From: Kalaharituber pfeilii
Taxonomy: Eukaryota > Ascomycota > Pezizomycetes > Pezizales > Pezizaceae
Length of the DNA: 64,000 nucleotides
Assembly (NCBI GenBank): GCA_015179045.1
Contig: WHUZ01000061.1
Location: 310,001 to 374,000, forward strand
Direction of reading: 5' to 3'
The notes beneath the pieces were generated by a model. It worked only from the letters and a program-made list of their open reading frames with translations. It had not been told where the DNA came from and ran no database searches. Shown here piece after piece: positions 11,060-20,985 of this stretch. The position numbers and the translations under genes are program-made. Position 1 is the first letter of the stretch. Each line of letters begins with the position of its first letter.

Positions 11060-13591
11060 CTATGCCCCTGCCCACTCCAAGATGTCTCTTAGTGGGTCTG
11101 TGTCCTTGCTCTTCGGAGGAGTGACCAAGTCTTGCATGCCTCCTGGCCACTTTCGTTTCCATGTCCTGCACCTAGTGAGCACATGTTCAGTAGTCTCCTC
11201 CTCCTCACACCATCGACATTCTGGGCTGTCTGCTTTCCCGATTTCGTACTGCCATTTCCGTAGTAACTTGCCGCCCAGTATTCCTGCTAGTGTGGCTATG
11301 TGTCGACTTCCAAGTCTTGTCAAGGGACGGTAGCTGAGCCCTAGCCAGTTTCTCTCTGTGGCGCGCTGATGTCTCGAGGTTTGTCGTATCCCATCTTCTG
11401 TTATGGTTTCATCTTCGTAGGGGAGGCATGTGCCTATTTTCGTAGCTGTGTCTGCCTCGGTGTTCCCTTTGACTCCTATATGGGACTTGACCCACATCAC
11501 TGCAACGTCCCAGTCACCTCGGTCTGTTCTCGCTTTCCAGGCGTCTCTAACTAGTTTTGCCGGTCCTTTGTGGGTGGGCTCTCCCTGGGCGATCTTTAGG
11601 AGCTTGGATATCGATACCTTAGAGTCGGTTATGATCAGGGGTTCCCCAGCTTGATTGCGTAATGCTTCGCTCATGGCAATGAGTTCTGCATCATTGATAG
11701 TAGTCTGTTCCCCTAGGTATGTGGAAGTAGAGGTGTCTTTTGCGTAGGTGCCTAGGCCTGTCTTGTAATCTATCCTGCTCCCGTCAGTGTAGACGGAGTT
11801 CCACCCCTCGTCCTCGGCATTGGCTATGGCATTCTCGAACTCGAGCTTGTCTGCGTCCGCAGGTAGTGCTGGTAGGATGGCTAGTGGTAGGGGGTTGTTG
11901 TGTGAGAGAGACCCCCGTAGGTACCTGCACTCATTATCCCTGTTTTGGATTATCTCATCGTGGAACCGTAGGGCCCTGGCTTCTACCCTCTGGCGTTCTC
12001 CTTCTAGGAATGTTTGGGCTGATTCTAGGTTGGCTATTCCTTCGACTACGTCTCGCCTGGTACCCCACGGGGCTGCAGTAATCTTCTGTGCTACTGTGTA
12101 TTGCCATTTTTCTATGTCTTTGATCTTGGTTGCTGGTGGAGACTGTCTTGAGTAGTCCTGCCATGCCCAGCATCCCCATGTGGCGATTGTGCGTGCGATG
12201 CTTGTATATATCTGTCGTTTTTTGCCTGGTGTGAGGCGAGTTAGTCTCGATGCCACTCCCCATGCTGCCTTCCCGAGAAGTAGTCTCTTCTTATGATGTC
12301 GAGTAAATTTTAGCTCCCAATCTACCGTCAATCCGGTTAGCCTATAGTCAGGGCCTTTTACCCCAATTATTAGTGTCTCGGACTTGTTTGGGTCAATTTC
12401 GAATCCATGCTCTGCTGCTGTTTCGGTGATTTTTGCCCTGTGTATCTTTATGGCTTGTCGGAGTTTTAGGAGTGACGGATGTGAGATTACACTGTGGAAA
12501 TCATCGACATATGACCTGGTGAAGTTGTGTTGGTCTACCTTCTCTGCCACAGGTGCTACACCTATCAGGAATAGTACCGGGGATAGTGGAGATCCTTGCG
12601 GTGTACCATCTGTCATCCTCCCTGTAGCTCTCCTTTTGCCATCCCATGGCATGTTGTAGTTGGTCGGCATCATAAAAGCTTCTACAAAGCTCGCTAGGTT
12701 ATGGTCTGTTTGTCTTATTCGAGCAACCACCTTGTCCCTTCGAAGAAAGTTAAAAGCTGGCTTAATATCGTCTCCCACTAGGGCTACCCATTCTTTCTTC
12801 TGTAGCCTCTTCTCTGTCTCCTTCAGCACTTGTCGCTGTAGATCCTCTGCACCTCGATGGCGTCTTCCTCCAAGCTGAGTGTCTCTGAAAAGGTCGTCTT
12901 TTCTTTGTAGCAGGTCTGCGATGACTTTTTGACCTAGCTTCGCTACTGTGTTCAGAAGCGTTATGGGTCTCCAGCTCCCTACCTGATCTCTGGGTTTCCC
13001 TTTCTTGAGTATCATAACCACCTCAAAGCCTCTGGCAAAATCGTAGTCACCGTTTATATATTCTACAATTCTCTCTCTTACAGCAGTCCATAGAGTCGTA
13101 CCCTTCAGAAGCTTCAGTAAGCCATATTGTATGCCATCGGGTCCCGGTGCTGATCTTGGTTTAGCTTTTGTTAGTGCCTTTTCTATCATCATCCTGGCTT
13201 GATCTTTTTCGACGGTGAGTCCTGTTGGTCTGATAGTAGTGGTCGTAGTTTCTTGTCCTTCTGATATGAAGTTGCGCTCAATCAATATCTTAGCTATCTC
13301 CTCGTCTGAGCCTGGTATCCCCATGAGGTCTCTTTGGCGGAAAGGGTCTCTTGCTAGCCTGAAAATATCCCATGGTGAGGTGATTCTGTCCTCTTCTAAG
13401 AAGCCTTCCCAGTATTCCTTCTTCTTATCTCTTATTATCTCCCTAAGTAGTCTTCTCGCTCTTGTTTTCTCTGTGTGGCTAGCCCCGCTCTTTAGAATGG
13501 TTCTGGTCATTTGTCGTGCCTCTTTTACCTCCTTGTCGAACCATCGTTTCGTACGTCTGGTGATGTATGTGTGCCGGGCCATTCGTAACAA
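11060..13591 (-). CDS. LINE-A ORF2 C-terminal part: reverse transcriptase, RNase H, zinc knuckle
   Basis: An uninterrupted 843-codon frame. RT blocks in order: SAPGPDG (about 147-153), SWRPITLLN (206-214), GDDIKPAFNF (motif A, about 273-282), GTPQGSPLSPVLF (329-341) and SYVDDF (active site, about 360-365). RNase H has YTDGSRID (about 601), NDAELIAM (633) and ITDSKVSI (654), then WVKSHIGVKGN. A C-terminal CxxC...HxxxxC knuckle (CRWCEEEETTEHVLTRC) follows. All catalytic acidic residues are present. The frame has no true start: the endonuclease part is lost by 5' truncation and upstream codons continue beyond the 13577-14681 insertion. It could be catalytically competent but is not a complete LINE. 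Confidence 0.85.
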   Translation of the reverse strand: MLRMARHTYITRRTKRWFDKEVKEARQMTRTILKSGASHTEKTRARRLLREIIRDKKKEYWEGFLEEDRITSPWDIFRLARDPFRQRDLMGIPGSDEEIAKILIERNFISEGQETTTTTIRPTGLTVEKDQARMMIEKALTKAKPRSAPGPDGIQYGLLKLLKGTTLWTAVRERIVEYINGDYDFARGFEVVMILKKGKPRDQVGSWRPITLLNTVAKLGQKVIADLLQRKDDLFRDTQLGGRRHRGAEDLQRQVLKETEKRLQKKEWVALVGDDIKPAFNFLRRDKVVARIRQTDHNLASFVEAFMMPTNYNMPWDGKRRATGRMTDGTPQGSPLSPVLFLIGVAPVAEKVDQHNFTRSYVDDFHSVISHPSLLKLRQAIKIHRAKITETAAEHGFEIDPNKSETLIIGVKGPDYRLTGLTVDWELKFTRHHKKRLLLGKAAWGVASRLTRLTPGKKRQIYTSIARTIATWGCWAWQDYSRQSPPATKIKDIEKWQYTVAQKITAAPWGTRRDVVEGIANLESAQTFLEGERQRVEARALRFHDEIIQNRDNECRYLRGSLSHNNPLPLAILPALPADADKLEFENAIANAEDEGWNSVYTDGSRIDYKTGLGTYAKDTSTSTYLGEQTTINDAELIAMSEALRNQAGEPLIITDSKVSISKLLKIAQGEPTHKGPAKLVRDAWKARTDRGDWDVAVMWVKSHIGVKGNTEADTATKIGTCLPYEDETITEDGIRQTSRHQRATERNWLGLSYRPLTRLGSRHIATLAGILGGKLLRKWQYEIGKADSPECRWCEEEETTEHVLTRCRTWKRKWPGGMQDLVTPPKSKDTDPLRDILEWAGA

Positions 13592-14681
13592 ACGTTCCAG
13601 TGGCCACTAGCCCGGACTACTCAATGGAACGCTGGTTCGTGACTGGCCCGGGCCACTCAGAATTTGAATTTTCTCATTCTACCTACAATTCACCCTCTCA
13701 AACTCACACACACACACTCGCGTGTCCACACATCCACTGGTTGAAAAAAACAGCTCTACCAAGGACCCCTCCAGCGACATGAAAAAACAGCTTCATCAAG
13801 GACCCCCAGCGACAGGAAAAAACAGCTTTATCAAGGACCCCTCCAGCGACAGGAAAAATCAGCTTCATCAAGGACCCCTCCGGCGACAGGGCAAAAAAAA
13901 AATACAGCGTGATGAATGACCCCCTCCGGCGACAGGAAAAACAGCTTTAAGATTGCAATGAATATCTTGAATAATGTTAAATGCTCGATCTTCTATAATA
14001 GCCTCACGATGGTATTCGTTTTGGGGAGGATTCGCTTTGCGCATTAGAACGCCATCCTCATTAATTAAAATTTTCTAATTTGTTAATATCTTATTAAAAT
14101 ATCTCATTATAGGTTATACTTACCTTGGCAAGAATTTTAACATTATTCTCAGCTGCTGAAGATATGGGCCGTTCTGGATCACGACAGAAAATTCGGATTT
14201 CACGTAACTTCTGAGGTTCCATTCGATATCTATTTGCATGATCCCGAGATTGAATATATAGCTCGAATTTATGGCGAATTTCGGGTGTAAAAGGCTCCAT
14301 AGGTAAAGATTGTTAAGGAATGAGGCTGAAAACTAATTACCAGTTTAGGTAAATAAGATAGGCTTGGCGTTGTATACTAGAGAAGTGTATGGAACAGAAT
14401 GCGATATATGTAGAATACATTCAAAATACCGACAGCATGGAAAAATATCAAGTTTAAATACTTGAGTAAATAAACAAAAAAATAAACAAATGATTTAGAC
14501 AATTACAATTTCGAACCTTCTAGTATTTTAACAGCCACCAACATACCAACATTCTGTTGTAGTTCTGTGCGCAGAACAAAAAGGTCAATGCGTTGTATTG
14601 GTGTGTGATCACGAACCAGCGTTCCGTTGAGTAGTCCGGGCCAGTGGCCACTGGAACGTTGTTACGAATGGCCCGGCACAT
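13577..14681. mobile_element. 1.1-kb element with ~70-bp terminal inverted repeats
   Basis: CCGGGCCATTCGTAACAA... at the left recurs in reverse complement at 14613-14681, with GTTCCAGTGGCCACT and GGAACGCTGGTTCGTGA inside both arms. It interrupts LINE-A between a piece reading QKFTKDAY and the one reading TYITRRTKRW. Both edges lie next to TA, but the duplication is not unambiguous. The interior holds a 37-bp minisatellite and AT-rich DNA with one short open frame (14094-14300, minus) that I do not recognise. Class is uncertain (DNA transposon, non-autonomous). Confidence 0.75.
13735..13945 (+). repeat. ~37-bp minisatellite, about six units
   Basis: Repeated core GACAGGAAAAACAGC, then TTCATCAAGGACCCCTCC, with small variations including an A-run in one unit. 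It lies just inside the left arm of the 13577-14681 element and was probably carried by it. Confidence 0.8.
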
Positions 14682-14772
14682 ATGCATCTTTTGTAAACTT
14701 TTGGCTTAATTCACATAGTAGTTCATACCCATCAATACCTTCGGCTAGTTTTCTGTTGCCATTGCTGGGAAT

Positions 14773-15222
14773 GAGAGAGCAGACAAAGAGGCCAAGAGGG
14801 CAGTAGTAGAACCGGGGTGAAGGATGCAGGGGGTCCCCGGCCAACTTACGGTCGCAGAAGTTAGGGCACGAGATGGAGCGGAGTTTGCGAACTTGGGGGC
14901 AAAGGCGTGGGGTCTAGGGCTGCGGCACTGGACCAACAAGAGAGTGAGAGCGTTCATGGAGATATCTCGCAAGAGGGTGGCGTGCCCTCTCTGTGGGAAG
15001 GACAAGCCGGCAATGAGAGACCATATCATGCGGAAATGCCGGAAGTTTAAGAGGGAGAGGCTAGAGGAAGGCCTCTATAGGACGCGCAGGAATGGGCGGG
15101 TGGTACCCACAGGTTTTGATATCTGGTTCGGGAAGGAGGAGTGGCCTAGGACGCAGAATTTCTGCATGAGGGTAGCAGAGCGGATTCGGCCTGCTAACTT
15201 TAGGAAGCGGGGCCAAGGGTAG
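14773..15222 (+). pseudogene. LINE-E ORF2 C-terminus, segment 5 of 5
   Basis: After the LINE-A duplication the frame reads ERADKEAKRAVVEPG and a stop. The downstream frame (14824-15222) contains CPLCGKDKPAMRDHIMRKC, the usual LINE C-terminal zinc knuckle, and ends NFRKRGQG. The 3' UTR to about 15330 is T-rich and lacks the tail-A or tail-B hairpin, so LINE-E belongs to a different family from the younger LINEs. Confidence 0.75.
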
Positions 15223-15545
15223 GAGGGTGGAAGGAGGCGATGGGAGGATTGCTGGTGGAACTCAATTTCTTTTTTCTTTCTTTGCTTTTGGTTTTTTGTT
15301 TTTTCTTTCCTAGAGGGGGCAACCCCGTTTCCTATGTAAAGTCTTGTACTGCGTATAGTCCCGGAAAATGTGCGATAGCCAGGCACCGTCGGGGACATTA
15401 AATAATAACAAGCTAGAGTCCAACCATTGTCCTGAAACTCCGCTTAGTCAGCGTCTGGTTACGAGACCCACAACTTCCGATAGTAATGTAGGGAGAAACA
15501 TAGGGCTGTGGAGGGGAAGGTCCGATTCCATCCATCTAGGTGCCA

Positions 15546-15610
15546 TTTTTTTTTTTTTTTTTTTTTTTTAATAATCAGTAATCGCATGCCGCCCTAAGGG
15601 CTATGGCGTT
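15546..15610 (-). mobile_element. Nano-retroposon, tail-A family
   Basis: A 65-bp insertion with poly-T on the left and a full tail-A hairpin. Duplicated target ATCTAGGTGCCA (15534-15545 and 15611-15622). It lies inside the LINE-A relic's RNase H. Confidence 0.9.
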
Positions 15611-16177
15611 ATCTAGGTGCCAGAGCTATGGTGAACGATGCAGAGCTAGTAGCAATGGCGAAAGTCCTGGAAGACAGGGACCAGGAACTACTCATAGTTA
15701 CGGATTCTAAAGTGGCCATCCAGAAACTCAGGACCTAGCCGAGGGCCGCCAGACACCTGGCGGGGCAGCTCACATGGTTAGAGAAGCGTGGGAGAGCAGA
15801 GCAGCTTGGGGAGGGATGGACGTGGCAGTGATCTGGGCCAAAGGACACAAGGGCCTGGTAGGCAATGAGAGGGCGGACAGGGCAGCCAAAATCGGTGCAC
15901 ACTACCCTATGAAGACGAAGTGGTCGCGGAGGACGGAATGCATATGGAGGCGAAGGCGCACAGAGCAAGAGGGAGAGACAGTTTGGGCCTGGAGATACAA
16001 AGTGGGCAAAGCGGAAAGCCCAGGGTGCCGGTGGTGTGGCGAATGAGAAGAGACAGCAGAACACATCTGAGCAGAATGCAAAGTCTGGAGGCAGGAGTGG
16101 CCTGGGAGAATAGAAGCGGTGAATAAACCCGCGAAGGCGAAGGAGCGCGCAAGAGACCTATTGCAATTGGTCGAGTT

Positions 16178-16520
16178 TTTTTTTTTTTTTTTTTTTTAAT
16201 TTCATTACTCGCGTGCCGCCCTATGGGCTATGGCGAGGTATATATTAACTAAAGAAAAGGAATTCACTAAATACATGTGTTTCCCGCGTGTCCTTCGTGA
16301 TGCGGGTAGTTTCCACCCAGAGCCGTGTCTAAGACCTGTCTACTTCCTTCCCCTGTTTGTTTCATACACGTCTGCCTTCACCCACCTTCCTCCGAGTCTG
16401 ACTTTCCCGATGTCCTTTGGTGTCTCCAGGTAAGCTACCACGGAACTCGTCTGCTTGCCTTCCTCGAGTAGGATTGTCTTTTTGCGTAGCCACCTTATCC
16501 CTGTGATCTTGCCTATATCG
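16178..16520 (-). mobile_element. Half-LINE, 5'-truncated copy (ORF1-like end plus tail A)
   Basis: A 343-bp insertion, duplicated target GGTCGAGTT (16169-16177 and 16521-16529). The reverse complement codes for DIGKITGIRWLRKKTILLEE, SSVVAYLETPKDIGKVRLGG and RWVKADVYETNRGRK with a stop, then a short 3' UTR and tail A with poly-A. It matches the C-terminus of the frame at 50358-50987, so ORF1-like coding DNA is again joined directly to the LINE tail. Confidence 0.85.
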
Positions 16521-16842
16521 GGTCGAGTTGATGGAGTGGGCGGAGCGATGAGTTGCCTTTAATTTTCCCTTTGTTTCTAGTGACGCGATTTTGTGATTTT
16601 GTACCTTTTAGTTAGTTATCCCCCATGTGCTTTATACCTCGCCATAGCTCGTAAGGAGGAATGCGGGTAATAATTTGAAAAAAAAAACAAAAAGCAAGAG
16701 GTGAATGTGATTTATTCTCGGATCCAAGGCTATCAATTGCAACCTATCCTCATTTTTCTCAACGCCCCGCCCAGGTAGTCCCATGCCTTGGCAAGACCCA
16801 GCCCTTAGATGAAGCAGATAAATAGAGATAAAGATAAAGCGC

Positions 16843-17560
16843 GCCGGGATACGTATTGTATTATTCTCTCGTGACTTCGACGACTGCGTAAATCACGTAC
16901 AATATGCGCTCCTAACACCCCTATATATAAACATGAGCTGCAAGCAGATTGCTGCCAGTATGAGGTGCTAATTCCTACAACGAGCATATCCAGAATCTTC
17001 TAGATATCACATCGCGTGGAATGTCCTCATACCATGATCTCGGCTCACGTGCTATTAACATTCACCGGGTATCATGTACTTAAACTTAGTTAGTTTTTTC
17101 CTTTAATAAACCCTCGCCATAGTCCGTAGGGCGGCGCGCGAGTAATGATATTAAAAAAAAAAAAATGAAAAAAAATATCAACATTCACGTGGCCCCTTCA
17201 GACGTGAGAGCGTCACACGATATGCTCCGTGATGCTCGTTGCATAATTTTCAACACTAGATAGTCTGATGTTGTCGTGCCCAGACTCCTCTTGGCACGTT
17301 TAAATACTAGTAATTCGCGAAAGGAAGTGTAGCAACATATGCGGAAAAGATGCGCAGGAATGCATATAGTATTGTTCACTTGTGTCTTGTATTCAACGTA
17401 CAGTATGTGCTCCTAACATCCACCTATTTATAGACATGAGCTGCTAGCAAATTGTGTGAGTATTAAGGTTGCTCATTATCACAACACGTATCCACAACTC
17501 AGATTCCTCATCACACCTTATACCATAATCTCGGTTCATAGTCTCGGTTCATGTGCATTG
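16843..17560 (+). repeat. Two diverged ~210-bp direct copies of a promoter-like block
   Basis: Segments at about 16843-17060 and 17340-17560 share an order of motifs: CGTACARTATGYGCTCCTAACA, then a CTATWTATA box, ACATGAGCTGC, and ACCATRATCTCGG. No gene is recognisable directly downstream of the first. They may be a duplicated promoter or old LTRs; I cannot decide. A tail-A insertion lies between them. Confidence 0.45.
17066..17179 (+). mobile_element. Short tail-A retroposon with some 3' UTR (114 bp)
   Basis: It contains TTTTAATAAACC-like 3' UTR shared with the half-LINE at 50273-51155, then the tail-A hairpin, an AATGATATT linker and an A-rich tail. Duplicated target AACATTCAC (17057-17065 and 17180-17188). 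Confidence 0.85.
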
Positions 17561-18906
17561 CATATAGCAAGCCATCACATGTTTCAGCTCGTATAGTACG
17601 TGCATGCTTGCAGCTGCCTGCTGCAGGCTACCGGCGTCCGAAGATGGCATCTCAATCACAGAGCCAAACATCGCAGTATCAGCAAATGAACCACTCTGAA
17701 TATAGCTCCGGAATCAGTCTACATATAATGAAGCAATTCCAATCTGTCAAAAGCTCTCAAAATGGCACGATTAGAATGCGCCTTCGGCAGCATTACGACT
17801 CTCTAGCACAGCTGTTGACGCCTCCTCGATAGACAGTCTTCCTTGCCAGATCCTCTCGGTCTCTGACATTGTAAACTGCATCCTAGAACGTATGGAGTCT
17901 AACAGTGAAAAGCGGAGACACCATCCTGTCTCATATGGAGGAGCACAGCCGCGGCTTGGATTTGCTGGTCATCCAACAAGGGCTGGAACTTGCCTGGAAG
18001 GTTGCCACCTGAGCCCATTCTCCACTTCACATTTTCTTCCTTCCAGTTTACATGTGCATGCATTGCTAATCTGAGTTATCAATAGAACACGGTGTGAGGC
18101 TAAGCGTGTTTTGTTTTCATTATTAAGGAATTTGAGTGTCTGCTACGGCAATACGAAGGGCCAGATGATCATCTTAATGAAGGGGCCAAAGCTAGCGTTA
18201 CCACTGTAGTAAGTTCAAGGCCGAGACATGCAGCCTCATATACTTTCTCTCGATCACCAGCCCAGCTACACACTGCTTTCATCACTTCTCTTTGTAGTAT
18301 ATTGTTCCCTTTATATTTACCATCTTCATAGTTGCAGTTTATACATTTTACAATCGTACGGGCACATCCTGACATTCGTATTCCAATGTGTTGGAATGGT
18401 ACATCCGTTGCATTTATGTTGCAGTTTCCTTTAATAGTAATTCACCCCGTTATCACTTGTTTCACTTGATTATTTCATGCATATGAACCATGTCTGGCGC
18501 TTATAGTGTTTCGGTTATTATTAGCGTTGACTCACACACCTCTCGGTTGGATTATGTTTTCCTTTTCTGTCATGGTATTGAAGTCACGTTATATCTCACT
18601 TTCTGTGTATATAAGTTGGGCAATTCTGCCACTTCTTAATAGATCAGACTCAACGAGCTTGCCTTTCATTCCCTTCGTGAATACAAGCATTTACCAAAAA
18701 GACTCCGCTTATTTTGATACAATGTGCAGAAAAACGCACTAAGCACGGAACACTGTCCGCCGCGTCACCTCATAGACCTTCAACCAGATCGTCAGTTGGT
18801 TTGACAACCTGATCCGCAATACTCTAGATGTCCTCATAAATGACCGCCTTTCAACATCCGGACGGATTAAGAATCAATTCCGGACCTGCGGGCTTATGCA
18901 CTATAG
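17189..18906. other. No confident gene
   Basis: A few short coding-like stretches occur: 17644-17832 (MASQSQSQTSQYQQMNHSEY...), about 18128-18210 (EFECLLRQYEG) and about 18781-18900 (NQIVSWFDNLIRNTLDVLIND). They could be upstream exons of the hypothetical gene at 18907, or relics. No transposon ends were found. Confidence 0.3.
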
Positions 18907-19403
18907 TTTTTTATCGAGTTTAAAGCTGTGTTAGGCACACACATAGCGGAACACAGAAAGAACGCTATAGCCCAAGTAATAACGGAAGCCGATGCATGTT
19001 CCTTGAGCAATGAGAGGAACAATCTCGATAATCCAATCTATGCCATCCTGAGTCATGGTATAGATTTTCACTTCTTCAGATTCACCCCCAGGAGCGCAAA
19101 AACATCTAGCGCAGAACAACCGCTCCTTACTATTGCAAGGGGTTACCATATGTCCCTTCCTCAGACTACGGCTGTACTTGCCACTCAACCACCTGCTAGA
19201 ACCTACTTCCACCTACCAAATGTATCATGCACTGACCCATCCATCTTCCTCTCACAGCTTCGTCTCCTATGCGAGACTATCTTTTGGGTCTTTCTTGCTG
19301 GATATACCGCTAGTCTTGAAGCCTACTTGACAAGATCGAGGATCGAAGAAAAGGATAATGTAGAAAGATGGGCTACCGCACTAGATAAAGCAAAGAATGC
19401 GAT

Positions 19404-19542
19404 TCACTTCCCCTTCACACAGGAGTTTCCGGGGAATTCTGCTTTTATGTTTGACTTTCCTTTTATTTCATATATAACTAAATATCGCCATAGCCCGTAG
19501 GGCGGCATGCGATCAATGACATAAAAAAAAAAAAAAAAAAAA
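19404..19542 (+). mobile_element. Short tail-A retroposon (139 bp)
   Basis: About 75 bp of 3' UTR-like DNA, the tail-A hairpin and a ~22-nt A-run. Duplicated target AAAGAATGCGAT (19392-19403 and 19543-19554). It interrupts the hypothetical gene. Confidence 0.9.
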
Positions 19543-19631
19543 AAAGAATGCGATGGCAGCAGGAATATTAAATGGGGGCAATGTAGCTATGGAGCAGGAG
19601 GATAAAGCTGCTACAATTGAGGATACTCTTC

Positions 19632-20872
19632 AGAGACAACAACCACCTCAGGACGAGCATTTGGAACCAACTCCACAACCACAACGTCCCCCCCAGTGAA
19701 ACCTACATAGATCGAAAGCTCTCAGCGCGCTGAGTCTTTTGATCTAATTTTTATCCTCCAAATCCATAACCCGCAAGTTTCCCCCCTGGGTGAAACTCCG
19801 AGGAGATTTTCAGCTCACCATCGCCGTTGTCAACATATCAACCCCGCGCCAAGACCCAATAAGAGGCCGCGAAACACCGCCCTCCACCAATCAAATGCCG
19901 AGGGGAAGAAGAAACAGAGGACCGACTCCTCCCCACCGCCCCCCCCATGAGGGCCCCCCCCCGCCGCCCCCTCCCCAGCGGAGGAGGACCTTCCCTAACA
20001 TGAAAGACAGTGGAGGGACACAGTACAGTCGTTGCACGACGCAGGCATCGGCTGGACCAGCGTATTCGCCTCACTGTGGCAGCTGAAGACCAAAGACGAA
20101 AACCTCCCACCGAAAGACACAATCCTAGCCCTTCGATGGACCGAAACCCAAGTGACAGTCTTTGGGGGAAGACCAGGAGTCCCCGTCCCTTCATGGATCA
20201 GTTCCCCGCCCGCCGCTGCTCACCTCCCCGGCCCCTCCCAGCCCAGCCTGCCCACAAAAAAATTGGGGTTCAGCCCAATTACCACTATAGAGACGACTCC
20301 CGTCTATCCTCCCCCACAACCGTTGGGGCTCAGCCCCACCGCCACCACTATAGACATGGCCCCCGCTTCCCCCCACCACCTGAAACTCTGGGATTCAGTC
20401 CCATCTCCACCACAGAGACGCCGGAAGTACCACCCAGGACTAACAGGAAGCGCAAAGGGAAGCAGCCGTCCCCCCAGGACCCCTACGCCCTAAAGCGCCA
20501 ACTGAATGATAAGGAGGCCCAAAAAATAGCCTCCGCACCACCAGCCGACACTTCGGCAGCACCACCCAGGGAAAACACCCCCGCCGCCAGCACCGGACCC
20601 CCATCAAGACCCGCACGACTCGGGGGAAGATGGTTGCGGTCGACTGTGTACGAGCTGGACAGAGGGAGGAAATAGACAGGCTCGGTACAAGTTTTGACTT
20701 TCCACCCGCATCACGTATGAACACCGCGGGAAATACATGTATCTACTTGACTTACGGGGTTTTTGTTTAGTTGTTGAGGCATTTGTTAATTTTTTACTTT
20801 GTAACTAAACATCGCCATAGCCCGTAGGGCGGCATGCGAACAATGATATTAAAAAAAAAAAAAAAAAAAAAG
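19632..20872 (+). mobile_element. Half-LINE (ORF1-like plus tail A)
   Basis: A 1,241-bp insertion with a perfect 12-bp duplication, GAGGATACTCTT (19620-19631 and 20873-20884). A 5' leader with a small hairpin (CTCAGCGCGCTGAG near 19717) is followed by Pro/Arg-rich coding DNA (frames at 19790-20675, with internal shifts). This ends SSxDPYALKRQLNDKEAQKI-like, then GGRWLRS...LDRGRK and TAG. Next come a 3' UTR with CACCCGCATCA and GAACACCGCGGG, tail A and poly-A. No reverse transcriptase is present. Compared with the copy at 50273-51155 it lacks part of the conserved core before GRWLR. Confidence 0.85.
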
Positions 20873-20985
20873 AGGATACTCTTGAACGCGAGCTTGGATG
20901 CCGTCCCATCAGCGTACAGGGGATATCACAGGAAGGATTTGGTAGAGATTTATATGAAATCCATGGTTGTGGAGAATTCGGATAA

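Larger units (their letters stand above)
10933..14760 (-). mobile_element. LINE-A, 5'-truncated Tad1-like element
   Basis: A 3,828-bp minus-strand insertion with a perfect 12-bp duplication, ATTGCTGGGAAT (10921-10932 and 14761-14772). The 3' end is at the left: a T-rich tract and the tail-A hairpin (to about 10986), then 3' UTR, then the RT/RNase H frame (11060-13591). The 5' end (14760) lies inside ORF2, before RT, where the minus-strand frame reads GNRKLAEGIDGYELL. Between 13577 and 14681 it carries a separate inverted-repeat element. This copy defines tail A as a true LINE terminus. Confidence 0.85.
15390..16690 (+). pseudogene. LINE-A relic (RNase H to 3' tail), second copy
   Basis: Encodes VNDAELVAMAKVLED, IVTDSKVAIQKL, VIWAKGHKGLVGNERADRAAK and ESPGCRWCGE...EETAEHI, with stops near 15736 and 16046. 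The C-terminus LVELMEWAER and a stop matches the LILEWAGA-type end of the 11060-13591 frame once the 16178-16520 insertion is removed. The 3' UTR ends with a diverged tail-A hairpin (CTCGCCATAGC...) and A-rich DNA at about 16638-16690. Confidence 0.75.
18907..20985 (+). pseudogene. Hypothetical protein gene with two retroposon insertions
   Basis: After a possible acceptor (CACTATAG ending at 18906) the frame reads FFIEFKAVLGTHIAEHRKNA and IAQVITEADACSLSN, to AKNA at 19403. The tail-A insertion 19404-19542 and then the half-LINE 19632-20872 intervene. Dropping both with one duplication each leaves an open frame through AAGILNGG, EDKAATIEDTL and ERELGCRPISVQGISQEG to a stop at 20983-20985. I do not recognise the family; it has an alpha/beta soluble-protein composition without membrane segments or a signal. 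As it stands the insertions introduce stops, so it is presumably dead. Upstream exons are unknown. Confidence 0.55.

Noticed and set aside
11060..13591. LINE-A as a live autonomous element
   Set aside because: The RT frame is open, but the element is 5'-truncated within ORF2, lacks endonuclease and ORF1, and carries a 1.1-kb insertion.
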